This document shows positions 1 through 5,177 of a stretch of 5,177 nucleotides of DNA, one piece after another; position 1 is the first letter of the stretch, and every line of letters begins with the position of its first letter. The translations under genes were made by a program, and so were the position numbers. Where the stretch lies: NCBI GenBank assembly GCA_903858195.1, contig CAIOHW010000162.1, positions 1 to 5,177 on the forward strand, in the 5' to 3' direction. The stretch is from Oligoflexia bacterium (lineage in GTDB: Bacteria > Bdellovibrionota > UBA1018). The notes below the pieces were generated by a model. The model had not been told where the DNA came from, did no database searches, and was given only the letters and a program-made list of their open reading frames with translations.

Positions 1-126
1 CGATCTGGTCCCGCCGATCCCGGCCTCTCGGATGAATTTTTGCGTCTCATCGGAGAGTTCGAGGCCGCTGAAGCCCATCACGAAGAGTTCACCGAGCGCC
101 TGCCGTGCTGCCTGAAGTTGGCTCAT
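1..126 (-). CDS. Family 3 glycoside hydrolase, NagZ-like beta-N-acetylhexosaminidase, N-terminal fragment (runs off left edge)
   Basis: Only the first 42 codons are present, read from the ATG at 126-124. The translation begins MSQLQAARQALGELFVMGF, followed by a short acidic helix and a GIGG turn at residues 37-40. The pattern 'lGqLfmvGf.G..ls.e....i.e..iGG' is the usual opening of the GH3 catalytic barrel in NagZ-type enzymes, which remove terminal N-acetylglucosamine from muropeptides or chitin oligomers. There is no signal peptide, so a cytoplasmic enzyme like NagZ is expected, though other GH3 activities cannot be excluded from this fragment. After GIGG, NagZ proteins usually continue with a hydrophobic strand (VILF-like); here the last residues are TRS, which is unusual, but too little follows to judge. 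The ATG lies 6 bp past the stop of the upstream permease, and no Shine-Dalgarno sequence is visible on this strand, so translation probably depends on coupling to that gene. The catalytic residues and the KH(F/I)PGHG motif lie outside the window. Confidence 0.72.
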   Translation of the reverse strand, partial: MSQLQAARQALGELFVMGFSGLELSDETQKFIREAGIGGTRS

Positions 127-132
127 AGGAGA

Positions 133-897
133 TCAGCGTAACTCGGGCTCAATGCGTTTGGAAATCACGTCAATCGACCAGACGGTCAAAACCAGCGGAA
201 GACCAACGCAGATCGAGATCTCAGGTGCCTCGACCAGATAGTCGCGGGCCTGGGCAAGCAGCGTGCCCCAGCTCTCGGTGCCTGACGGAAAACCCAGGCC
301 GATGAAGCTCAGCGATGCCTCGGCCAGCAGGGCTTGTACGATGAGCGCCGGCATTTTGACGGACATCCACGGGAACAGGTGAGGGAGCAGGTGGCGGCGA
401 AGGATGCGCAGGCGAGACGCCCCGAGCGCACCGGCTGCCTCGACAAAGGGCCTCGAGGTGATTTCACGAGCGCGCACGAGCAGGTGCCGGGCGAGTCCCG
501 GAAATAGGCCGAGCAGGAGTGCGGCAAATACGGTGGACCTCCCGGGTCCGGCCCAGGCTCCGATCGCCAGGGCAAAGAGGAGCGAGGGAAAGGCCACCAG
601 GAACTGGAGCAGGGACTCACCCGGCCACTGCGACCTGCGCGGCAGAAGTGCCAGGAGCGAGGAGCACGCGAGCGACCCCGCCATGGCAAGGAGGACCGCG
701 GCAGCGGCAAAGCCCGTACTTCGCAGAGAGGCTTGCTGGATCAGCTGAAGCAGCGGGCGCCCGAATGCGTCCCTGCCGAAGGCAAGAGAGTCAGGCAGCG
801 AGAACTCTGCGGAAGAACCCAGCATGAGGGAAAGGCAGGCCGTCCCGTACCAGAGTGCAAGCCAGCACCATTCAATCCGGATTGGACGCCCCTTCAT
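133..897 (-). CDS. ABC transporter permease, DppC/OppC-type (peptide/nickel importer family)
   Basis: This is an inner-membrane permease of the binding-protein-dependent peptide/opine/nickel importer class, normally paired with a DppB-type partner; that partner is encoded directly upstream. From the ATG at 897 it has 254 residues. Visible family features are the G-R-D-x-x-G-R motif at about residues 41-47, several hydrophobic segments, the EAA cytoplasmic loop (FVEAAGALGASRLRILRRHL, from about residue 151) that docks the ATPase, and the DppC signature ASLSFIGLGF at about 194-203 followed by ESWGTLL. It is about 45 residues shorter than E. coli DppC: the N-terminal extension and the periplasmic loop after the first membrane helix are reduced. 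I chose ATG 897 because its first bases form an ATGA overlap with the upstream stop and a GGTGGG-like Shine-Dalgarno lies just before it. A GTG at 909 would add four residues. The substrate is unknown; peptide or muropeptide is the natural guess from the family and the downstream NagZ-like gene. Confidence 0.93.
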   Translation of the reverse strand: MKGRPIRIEWCWLALWYGTACLSLMLGSSAEFSLPDSLAFGRDAFGRPLLQLIQQASLRSTGFAAAAVLLAMAGSLACSSLLALLPRRSQWPGESLLQFLVAFPSLLFALAIGAWAGPGRSTVFAALLLGLFPGLARHLLVRAREITSRPFVEAAGALGASRLRILRRHLLPHLFPWMSVKMPALIVQALLAEASLSFIGLGFPSGTESWGTLLAQARDYLVEAPEISICVGLPLVLTVWSIDVISKRIEPELR

Positions 898-1739
898 CGG
901 GGATCCCACCAGGACTGCAGCCAGTCGCCCATTGCGACTCCCAGAAGGCAGGTGCTTGCGCCGATGAATGTGGCTCCTTCGACCATCGGATAGTCGCGTT
1001 GCAGCACTGCCCGGATCCAGGTCGTGCCAAGCCCCTCGAGATCAAAGATGGTCTCGACGATGAATGTCCCGCCCAGCAGCGCTCCCCATTGGGTGCCAAG
1101 CACTGCTAGTAGCGCCCCGGCCGCTGGAGCGAGCGCATGCTTGAGCAGCGCGCGTGGCCGAGAAAGGCCTTTTCCCAGAGCTGTTCGAAAGTGGGGTTCA
1201 CGCGTTTCCTCTCTCACGCGCATGCCAATCAGGCGGACCCATCCGCCCGTGAGCGGGATGGCGAGCGTCAGGCAGGCCAGCACGCTCGAGCCCTGGACTT
1301 CCACCCAGGGGATCAGCACGCCGAACAGGTAGAGCAGCAGGGGGCCCGTCCAGGTGGTGGGAAGGATCACGGCAATCCGGGCCGCCCGTTGTCCGGCACC
1401 CAGCAAAGCAACCGGAAGTGCGACGGCAAGCGCAGCGAGCATGGCGCTCGAGGAGAGAAGGATCGTATTGATGAGTCGCGACAAGAGCGTGGGCAGAACC
1501 GGATCGCCGGTTGTGATCGACTTTCCCAGCCCGTTCTTCAGGTCGTGTGCCAGGGAGGGCCAGAAGGGGAGATCGAGGCCGAGTTCATGGCGCAGGACTT
1601 CACGCGGAAGGCTCGTTCCGGTTTCTGCAATCAAGGTCTCGAGCGGGTCGCCAGGAAGCGAGCGAAGCAGCATCCTGCTCGAAACGAAGACGAGCAGGAT
1701 CAGCAGCAGTGTTCGCAGCCAGGCGGGTCGGCCCGTCAC
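894..1739 (-). CDS. ABC transporter permease, DppB/OppB-type (peptide/nickel importer family)
   Basis: This is the partner permease for the DppC-type gene that follows. The 281-residue protein opens with a membrane helix (about 9-24), then the DppB hallmark SLPGDP (27-32), the ELGLDLPFW segment (52-60), a GLGKSITTGDPV stretch (70-81) and L-x-x-R-L-x-N-T (about 85-92). The cytoplasmic coupling loop is FRTALGKGLSRPRALLKHAL (184-203), and the signature GGTFIVETIFDLEGLG (223-238) with RDYPMVEGA (248-256) closes the family pattern. The protein is about 55 residues shorter than E. coli DppB. Most of the loss is in the periplasmic loop between the third and fourth helices: here only a few residues (around PWVEVQGSS, 144-152) join them, against about 50 in DppB. 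The start is GTG, overlapping the previous stop as GTGA, with a good AAGGA Shine-Dalgarno 6 bp upstream. No ATPase or solute-binding protein gene is adjacent in the window. Confidence 0.94.
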   Translation of the reverse strand: MTGRPAWLRTLLLILLVFVSSRMLLRSLPGDPLETLIAETGTSLPREVLRHELGLDLPFWPSLAHDLKNGLGKSITTGDPVLPTLLSRLINTILLSSSAMLAALAVALPVALLGAGQRAARIAVILPTTWTGPLLLYLFGVLIPWVEVQGSSVLACLTLAIPLTGGWVRLIGMRVREETREPHFRTALGKGLSRPRALLKHALAPAAGALLAVLGTQWGALLGGTFIVETIFDLEGLGTTWIRAVLQRDYPMVEGATFIGASTCLLGVAMGDWLQSWWDPR

Positions 1740-2509
1740 TGGCCTTCCTTCTTCAGGAAGGCTTTCGCCTGCTGCTCGGTCACCCGATCGACGCGGGTGT
1801 GCTGGGCCGGGAGTTCGATCCTCACTGTCATGCCTGCCGAATCGACGTACCAGATGCTCTTATTGCCACCGAACTTGACCTCCAGTCGGCTACTTCCGCT
1901 GGACTTTGAGAACTCATCTGGCTCCAAGGTCTTGTAGCTGCCGTCGACCGGGGCAAATCCAGCAGACTCATTATCCTCGAGGATCGCGTAGAAGCTCCCG
2001 CTCTTGGCGTTCTTTGCCAGTTGCCTTGCCACCCAGATGGGAAAGAAGCTGGAGAAGATGGCCTTCGAGGGCAGGCCCCTTTGAATCAAGGGTTTTTCAG
2101 CGTCCTGCTCGGAGACCTTCTTGATCCTGACCTTGAGCCGGCCTTCTGAGGCTGTGCCGTCGATCGTGAGCTCGTTTGCCCGGTAGGTCGAATGGAAGTT
2201 GTAGAAGAGCGGCGTCAGCGATTCGTTGTCGAGTGCGAATGCGCCGAGCTGTTCTTCGTTGATGTAGCCCTCTTCCTGCTTCCAGGTCTGGGTCTTGAAG
2301 TGGAGCTTTCCGCCGATCGTCGCAAGCTTCTCGTTGTAGTAGGAGTAAGGTGTTGCCGGCAGGACGGTGACCGTATACCAGCCGTCCCAACCTACAGGCT
2401 TGCCTGCGGCGTGGGCATGGGACTGATGCCCCAACTCGGTAGCCAGAGGGGCCAGAGCGACCCAGGTTGCAACAAATGCCGGGAGCGCGATGAATCGAAG
2501 TCGTGCCAT
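1736..2509 (-). CDS. Exported protein of unknown function, probably periplasmic and beta-rich
   Basis: I do not recognise this 257-residue protein with certainty. Residues 1-35 look like a signal peptide: a basic start (MARLR), a hydrophobic core (about 6-23) and a possible AHA-AG cleavage site near 34-35. There is no lipobox cysteine and no later membrane helix, so a soluble periplasmic location is likely. The mature part alternates short hydrophobic and polar stretches, as in beta-sheet proteins. Notable segments are YSYYNEKLATIGGKLHFKTQ (55-74), an acidic EEGYINEEQLGAFALDNE (79-96), LTPLFYNF (98-105) and an ending with WYVDSAGMTVRIELPAQHTR (220-239). The layout loosely recalls DUF3108-type periplasmic proteins ('l.P..f.f', then a 'dG...G.l.v' strand, then 'w.d..G...r.e.p' near the end), but this is a resemblance, not an assignment. 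The gene starts 3 bp after yihY, with an AGGTGA ribosome site overlapping the yihY stop, and it overlaps the DppB-type start. It is too small to be a peptide-binding protein of the usual DppA size (about 500 residues). Confidence 0.88.
   Translation of the reverse strand: MARLRFIALPAFVATWVALAPLATELGHQSHAHAAGKPVGWDGWYTVTVLPATPYSYYNEKLATIGGKLHFKTQTWKQEEGYINEEQLGAFALDNESLTPLFYNFHSTYRANELTIDGTASEGRLKVRIKKVSEQDAEKPLIQRGLPSKAIFSSFFPIWVARQLAKNAKSGSFYAILEDNESAGFAPVDGSYKTLEPDEFSKSSGSSRLEVKFGGNKSIWYVDSAGMTVRIELPAQHTRVDRVTEQQAKAFLKKEGQ
1746..1750 (-). promoter_or_regulatory. Ribosome binding site for the DppB-type permease, deciding its GTG start
   Basis: AAGGA on the minus strand sits 6 bp before the GTG at 1739, inside the last codons of the exported-protein gene. 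It supports the GTG start that overlaps the upstream stop as GTGA. Confidence 0.7.
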
Positions 2510-2512
2510 GTT

Positions 2513-2518
2513 TCACCT
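2513..2518 (-). promoter_or_regulatory. Ribosome binding site for the exported-protein gene
   Basis: AGGTGA read on the minus strand lies 3 bp before the ATG at 2509 and overlaps the yihY stop codon (2515-2513). It supports ATG 2509 as the start and implies coupling to yihY translation. Confidence 0.7.
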
Positions 2519-3322
2519 GATTCCAAATCGTTTTTGCAGGACTGAGGTCACCACGACCCCCGTCAGGATGATCACCCAGACCACGTAGATCCAGAGCAGG
2601 AGGATGGGGATCGCCCCGAGGCTTCCGTAGATCTTGTTGTAGGAGACGAGCTTGGCCGTATAGATCTGGTAGACGATTCGGGCGATGTTCCAGCCTGCGG
2701 AAGTGGCGAGCGCCGAGATGACGGCGGGGCGCCAGTGGACGACGCGGTTGGGCACGGCCTTGAAAAGCCAGAAGAAGAATGCGGCCGCAAGGAGGAACAT
2801 TCCGGTCCCGCTTGGGAGTGCCTTTGCGAGCGGGAGCGCCTCTGATGTGATGACCCCAACGGCAACCGAGAGGGCAAGCGGGCCAAGCGTGATGAAGAAC
2901 CAGTAGGATGAGATGCGCGAGAACCAGGAGCGCGTGTTGGGGGCTTTCCAGATCCGGTTGATCGCTTTTTCAATGCTGAAGAGCAGGCTGATGCTGGTCA
3001 CGAGCAGCCCGAGGAAGCCGCCGGCTCCGATCGTTCCTGCATGCACGTTTCCGATGAATTTGCGCAGATGCTTGATCACATCCTCGCTCGAGCCCTCGGC
3101 GAGGTTGGAGAGGATGAACGGCTCGACAGTTGCGTAAAGTTTTTCAAGGCCGCCAAAGGCTTGAAAGATTGCGAAACTGACGGCGAGCAAAGGGATCAAC
3201 GAAAGCAGTGTCGTGTACGCAAGGCTCGAAGCCACGGTGAGAAGTTGGGACTCCGAGAACTCGGAGACCAAATCCTTCCACAAAGTCGACGCAGAATGTC
3301 GTATCCTCATCAAGATGGGCAT
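2513..3322 (-). CDS. yihY: YihY/virulence factor BrkB family inner-membrane protein
   Basis: This 269-residue integral membrane protein belongs to the YihY/BrkB family, whose physiological role is not settled (the old link to ribonuclease BN is discredited). Family features are a cytoplasmic N-terminal segment; the first helix with ASSLAYTTLLSLIPLLAV (31-48); a periplasmic stretch (about 55-95) with a conserved-type EPF (67-69); a second helix ending in the INRIW motif (121-125); two more helices around 140-157 and 172-187; PNRVVHWRPA (about 190-199); and the C-terminal YNKIYGSLGAIPILLLWIY (228-246) running into the last helix. The length is close to E. coli YihY (about 290). The start is the first ATG after an in-frame TAA in the upstream leader. 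No good Shine-Dalgarno lies before it, and a second ATG four codons later (3310) is possible. It is the first gene of the leftward string and is translationally close to the exported-protein gene behind it. Confidence 0.95.
   Translation of the reverse strand: MPILMRIRHSASTLWKDLVSEFSESQLLTVASSLAYTTLLSLIPLLAVSFAIFQAFGGLEKLYATVEPFILSNLAEGSSEDVIKHLRKFIGNVHAGTIGAGGFLGLLVTSISLLFSIEKAINRIWKAPNTRSWFSRISSYWFFITLGPLALSVAVGVITSEALPLAKALPSGTGMFLLAAAFFFWLFKAVPNRVVHWRPAVISALATSAGWNIARIVYQIYTAKLVSYNKIYGSLGAIPILLLWIYVVWVIILTGVVVTSVLQKRFGIR
3251..3266. repeat. 16-bp perfect palindrome (CTCCGAG-AA-CTCGGAG) inside the yihY coding sequence
   Basis: Seven-base arms are separated by two bases. The palindrome lies in codons 20-25 of yihY (encoding SEFSES), about 95 bp upstream of the tadC ATG, where a promoter or operator for the rightward string could lie. 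It may simply reflect repeated Ser-Glu codons, because TCC GAG and TCG GAG are near repeats read on the minus strand. Confidence 0.35.
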
Positions 3323-3330
3323 CTGGATAC
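3301..3330. repeat. Inverted repeat GTATCC-18 bp-GGATAC covering the yihY start codon; candidate operator or hairpin
   Basis: The arms are perfect 6-bp inverted copies at 3301-3306 and 3325-3330. Between them lie two interlocking shorter inverted repeats that share the GATG block: CATC-AA-GATG (3308-3317) and GATG-GG-CATC (3314-3323). The structure spans the first codons of yihY and reaches into the divergent intergenic region. As DNA it could be a dimer-binding site; as yihY mRNA it could hide the start codon. A pair of 6-bp arms at this spacing can easily arise by chance. Confidence 0.3.
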
Positions 3331-3359
3331 CGATCAGCCTTTCAGGGAATTAGTGTGCC
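3323..3359. promoter_or_regulatory. Very short divergent intergenic region between yihY and tadC
   Basis: Only 37 bp separate the start codons of the two divergent gene strings. The region holds the AGGGA ribosome site for tadC (3344-3348) and half of the 3301-3330 inverted repeat. I could not find convincing -35/-10 pairs on either strand within it, so each promoter must lie at least partly inside the neighbouring coding sequence, or use a non-sigma70 pattern that I cannot recognise by eye. Two promoters this close would have overlapping polymerase footprints, so the two operons are probably regulated jointly or competitively. Confidence 0.5.
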
Positions 3360-4292
3360 ATGCTTGAGTCGTCGGTTCTATCAGGAGTCCAAAAAGGCCA
3401 GCTGGCAATCAATGCCGGCTACTTGTTCATTTTTTTGGCGACCTTCATCCTTTTCCAGTTCCTGTCCCAGGAGCAGGAGGCCCAGGCCGCCGAGGAGAAC
3501 CTGGGAGCTGCAAAGGATCGCAAGGCTTCGAACGCTCTGGTCAGGATTTCGCGCTTCTTTAACCGCTACTTTCTGTCTTGGGTCAGGGGCAGGTCCTATT
3601 GGGACGGGCACCGGGCCTCTTATCGTCGCAAGCTCATCGCATCGGGTCTGCGCGAGGAGTTCAATCCGGACGAGTTCATTGCCTTCAAGTTCTTCATGGT
3701 TTTCTTTTTCCCTGTGGCCGGCATTTTTCTGACGCTCTCGGACGTGTATCGCTTCGAGGGCAATACGCTGCTGCTTTCGGCAGCGGGCGGGTGGTTCTAC
3801 CCCGACCTTTGGATGCGCGGGAGGATCACCCAACGCCAGAGGCAGGTCAGACGCTCCATGCCATTCATCGTGGATCTGCTCGCGCTTTCGACCGAGGCTG
3901 GCCTCGACTTCGTGGGCTCGATTGGAAAAGTCGTCGAGAAGGCAAGGCCGAGTCCGCTGGTCGAGGAGCTGGATCAGGTGCTCAAGGAGATCAAGGTGGG
4001 GTCGTCCCGCGCGGATGCACTCAGGGAGATGTCCAGCCGCCTCGATATGCCCGAGATCAACTCATTCGTGGCAATCCTGATTTCGGCCGACCAGATGGGT
4101 GCCCCCATCGGGCGGACTCTGCGTCAACAAAGTGACCAGATCCGCACCCAGCGCTTTCTTGCCGCCGAGAAGGCGGGGGCGGCGGCGGCGCAAAAGCTCC
4201 TGATTCCAACGATTTTGTTCATCCTGCCTGCGGTGCTGCTGATGATCATGGGTCCCATCATCGTGCAGTACGTCCAGGGCGGCGGCAGGTGA
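3360..4292 (+). CDS. tadC: TadC-type type II secretion system F-domain membrane protein (Tad/Flp pilus platform)
   Basis: TadC-like proteins form, with TadB, the inner-membrane platform of Tad/Flp pilus machines driven by the TadA ATPase. The 310-residue protein has an N-terminal membrane helix (about 18-35), a charged Glu/Gln/Ala-rich cytoplasmic segment (37-58), a basic stretch with RRKLIASGL (89-97), a hydrophobic segment (about 107-126) with a second one near 136-148, then the T2SSF domain (about 166-293) and a final helix (about 281-302). The domain shows SMPFIVDLLALSTEAGLDF (166-184), a GxSxxDALREMSSRLDMPEI-like helix (214-233), and GAPIGRTLRQQSDQIRTQR (247-265). The 'EAGLdf' and 'R..R...AE.aga.aa.KLliP' patterns favour TadC over TadB. 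The ATG follows AGGGA (3344-3348) at a rather long 11-bp spacing. A run of four GCG codons (Ala 274-277) forms a short GGC repeat. No TadB gene lies upstream; the preceding gene is on the other strand. Its stop overlaps the next start (GTGA). Confidence 0.93.
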   Translation: MLESSVLSGVQKGQLAINAGYLFIFLATFILFQFLSQEQEAQAAEENLGAAKDRKASNALVRISRFFNRYFLSWVRGRSYWDGHRASYRRKLIASGLREEFNPDEFIAFKFFMVFFFPVAGIFLTLSDVYRFEGNTLLLSAAGGWFYPDLWMRGRITQRQRQVRRSMPFIVDLLALSTEAGLDFVGSIGKVVEKARPSPLVEELDQVLKEIKVGSSRADALREMSSRLDMPEINSFVAILISADQMGAPIGRTLRQQSDQIRTQRFLAAEKAGAAAAQKLLIPTILFILPAVLLMIMGPIIVQYVQGGGR

Positions 4293-4687
4293 GTCGGGTG
4301 GCCATGCGTACGGCCATGCAAGCCTTCAGGGTGATCCGCCTCAAAGATCAAGCGGTTATTGCCGATCAGTGCTTCGAGGCGGTGCGTTTTCTCGACCGCC
4401 TTCGGGGACTCATGGGTCGTGCCGGGCTTGGCCCGGGGGAGGCCATGATGTTTCCGGATTGCTCGAGCATCCACACCTGCTGGATGCGTTTCGCGATCGA
4501 CGTGGTGTTCTTGCGTCGTGCGGACGGGCGAACGGGAGTGTGGTGCGTGAGTTCCGTGCGTGCAGGGGTGCGGCCGTGGAGGTTCTGGGTCGCTGACTTC
4601 GGGGCCGACCGCGTGCTGGAGTTGGATGCGGGCCGGGCCGGCAGTATCGGCCTTGTGCCTGGAGACGAGGTGGAATGTATCGGTTGA
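4289..4687 (+). CDS. DUF192 family protein
   Basis: This is a small single-domain protein of the DUF192 family, whose biochemical function is not established. The 132 residues contain the whole family pattern: FLDRLRGLMGR (34-44), LGPGEAMMFPDCSSIHTCWM (47-66) continuing into the RFAIDVVFL strand (67-75), a turn and strand (80-90), a Pro-Trp-Arg motif (96-98) matching the usual 'v.P.r' position, VLELDAG (109-115), and the terminal GLVPGDEVE (121-129). Many relatives carry a signal peptide; none is evident here, so it is probably cytoplasmic. The GTG at 4289 overlaps the tadC stop as GTGA, which I take as the start. ATG codons at 4304 and 4316 are alternatives that would shorten the protein by 5 or 9 residues and still keep the domain whole. 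Its end overlaps the FHA gene by 13 bp. It is sandwiched between a pilus-platform gene and a signalling-domain gene, which suggests a shared transcript but does not reveal its role. Confidence 0.93.
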   Translation: MSRVAMRTAMQAFRVIRLKDQAVIADQCFEAVRFLDRLRGLMGRAGLGPGEAMMFPDCSSIHTCWMRFAIDVVFLRRADGRTGVWCVSSVRAGVRPWRFWVADFGADRVLELDAGRAGSIGLVPGDEVECIG

Positions 4688-5177
4688 CGGTCGTCGCGGG
4701 GCCAACCCGCGGCAACAGCTATCCGCTCCATGAAGGCGAGACGACCATTGGTCGGCACTCGGAGAACCAGCTCGTCCTGAATTCCGGAAAGGTTTCAAAA
4801 AAGCATTGTGTGCTCGTGGTCTCGAACGGCGAAGTCGTCGTCAAGGATCAGGGAAGCTCGAACGGCACATTCGTGAACGGCGTGCTGGCCCGTGTTCCGA
4901 GGCAGATCACTCCCGGGGACAAGGTCAGCGTGGGAGAATTCGTGCTGGAGCTCTCGAAGCTCGGCACCGGCCAGGGCAAGAAGGCCGTTGCACTTTCCTC
5001 GAGGGTGGGAGGGATGGGCACACTTCCTCCGGCCATCCGTGGCATCCCGATTCCGGGAGTTTCCGGGGAGTCGGTGGAGTTCCAGTCGGCCTTGAAGGCG
5101 CCGACCGATTTCAAGGGGCGGTTGCTCTGGATCTTCGAGCGTCGGGTGATGCCCTATTTCTACGCCATGCTCACCCG
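4675..5177 (+). CDS. FHA-domain protein, N-terminal part (runs off right edge)
   Basis: 167 codons are present. Residues 1 to about 95 form a forkhead-associated (FHA) domain, which binds phosphothreonine peptides. All the key positions are visible: TIGR (24-27), the KVSKKHCVL strand with Ser41 and His44, and DQGSSNGTFVNG (58-69) with Asn63, Gly64 and Asn68. The opening MYRLTVVAGPTRGNSYPL is the usual first strand pair. A Gly/Ser/Pro-rich linker (about 97-134) follows, then a basic-aromatic segment (FKGRLLWIFERRVMPYFYAM, 146-165) that looks like the lead-in to a membrane or second effector domain, which lies outside the window. The ATG at 4675 sits inside the end of the DUF192 gene, with GAGG at 4667-4670 four bases before it, so translation is probably coupled. 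FHA proteins are commonly found near Tad and type VI secretion genes, where they read threonine phosphorylation; here that role is inference. Confidence 0.94.
   Translation, partial: MYRLTVVAGPTRGNSYPLHEGETTIGRHSENQLVLNSGKVSKKHCVLVVSNGEVVVKDQGSSNGTFVNGVLARVPRQITPGDKVSVGEFVLELSKLGTGQGKKAVALSSRVGGMGTLPPAIRGIPIPGVSGESVEFQSALKAPTDFKGRLLWIFERRVMPYFYAMLT

Noticed and set aside
898..909. GTG start at 909 for the DppC-type permease
   Set aside because: It would add only four residues and a 16-bp overlap. The ATG at 897 gives the ATGA overlap and has a better-placed ribosome site, though the GTG cannot be excluded.
1137..1937. 266-residue open frame on the plus strand opposite the permease and exported-protein genes
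   Set aside because: The translation is rich in Arg, Gln, Gly and Ser with no domain pattern or membrane logic, and it lies antisense to clear permease signatures. It is a by-product of GC-rich third codon positions.
3381..3833. 150-residue open frame on the minus strand inside tadC
   Set aside because: It lies antisense to the membrane helix and basic region of TadC and shows no recognisable family pattern. It is best explained as a shadow.
4178..4190. GGC triplet repeat in tadC as a phase-variation tract
   Set aside because: Only four units are present. They are in frame and encode an alanine run inside a helix, and a change by one unit would not shift the frame.
4124..4798. 224-residue open frame on the minus strand opposite tadC, DUF192 and the FHA gene
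   Set aside because: It crosses three well-supported genes, has a His/Arg/Pro-rich translation without recognisable motifs, and has no matching operon context.

Overview
The window holds eight protein-coding regions packed with almost no spare DNA, in two divergent gene strings that start about 37 bp apart near position 3340. The DNA is GC-rich, and most codons end in G or C, which leaves long empty frames opposite the real genes. The gene families are bacterial and fit a Gram-negative: a Tad/Flp-type TadC, a YihY/BrkB inner-membrane protein, an exported probable periplasmic protein, and a NagZ-like glycosidase. A Tad-type gene followed by a DUF192 gene and an FHA gene suggests the former Deltaproteobacteria (Bdellovibrionota or Myxococcota type), but that placement is a low-confidence inference. 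I see no rRNA, tRNA, CRISPR, IS element or phage gene.

Leftward string (minus strand, 3322 down to 1): a YihY/BrkB-family integral membrane protein; an exported beta-rich protein of unknown function; two compact permeases of the dipeptide/oligopeptide (DppB/DppC) ABC importer class; and the first 42 codons of a NagZ-like family 3 glycoside hydrolase that runs off the left edge. Junctions are +3 bp, a GTGA overlap, an ATGA overlap and +6 bp, so this is very probably one operon with translational coupling. The permease-glycosidase pairing suggests uptake and processing of peptidoglycan fragments, but no ATPase or solute-binding protein is present in the window.

Rightward string (plus strand, 3360 to 5177): a TadC-type T2SSF-domain membrane protein, a DUF192 protein, and an FHA-domain protein cut off by the right edge. 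These genes overlap by 4 bp (GTGA) and 13 bp. TadC normally sits directly behind TadB. Here the DNA upstream of TadC is the opposite-strand YihY gene, so TadC appears to head its own unit and TadB must be elsewhere or absent.

Between the strings the start codons are so close that the promoters must lie at least partly inside the coding sequences. This short stretch contains an inverted repeat (GTATCC, 18 bp, GGATAC) that covers the YihY start codon, and a 16-bp palindrome lies about 100 bp before tadC. Both are candidate regulatory sites only. There is no gene-free stretch longer than 37 bp. I found no convincing wholly new system. The least explained items are the unknown exported protein, the shrunken permease pair next to a NagZ-like enzyme, and the TadC-DUF192-FHA cassette.
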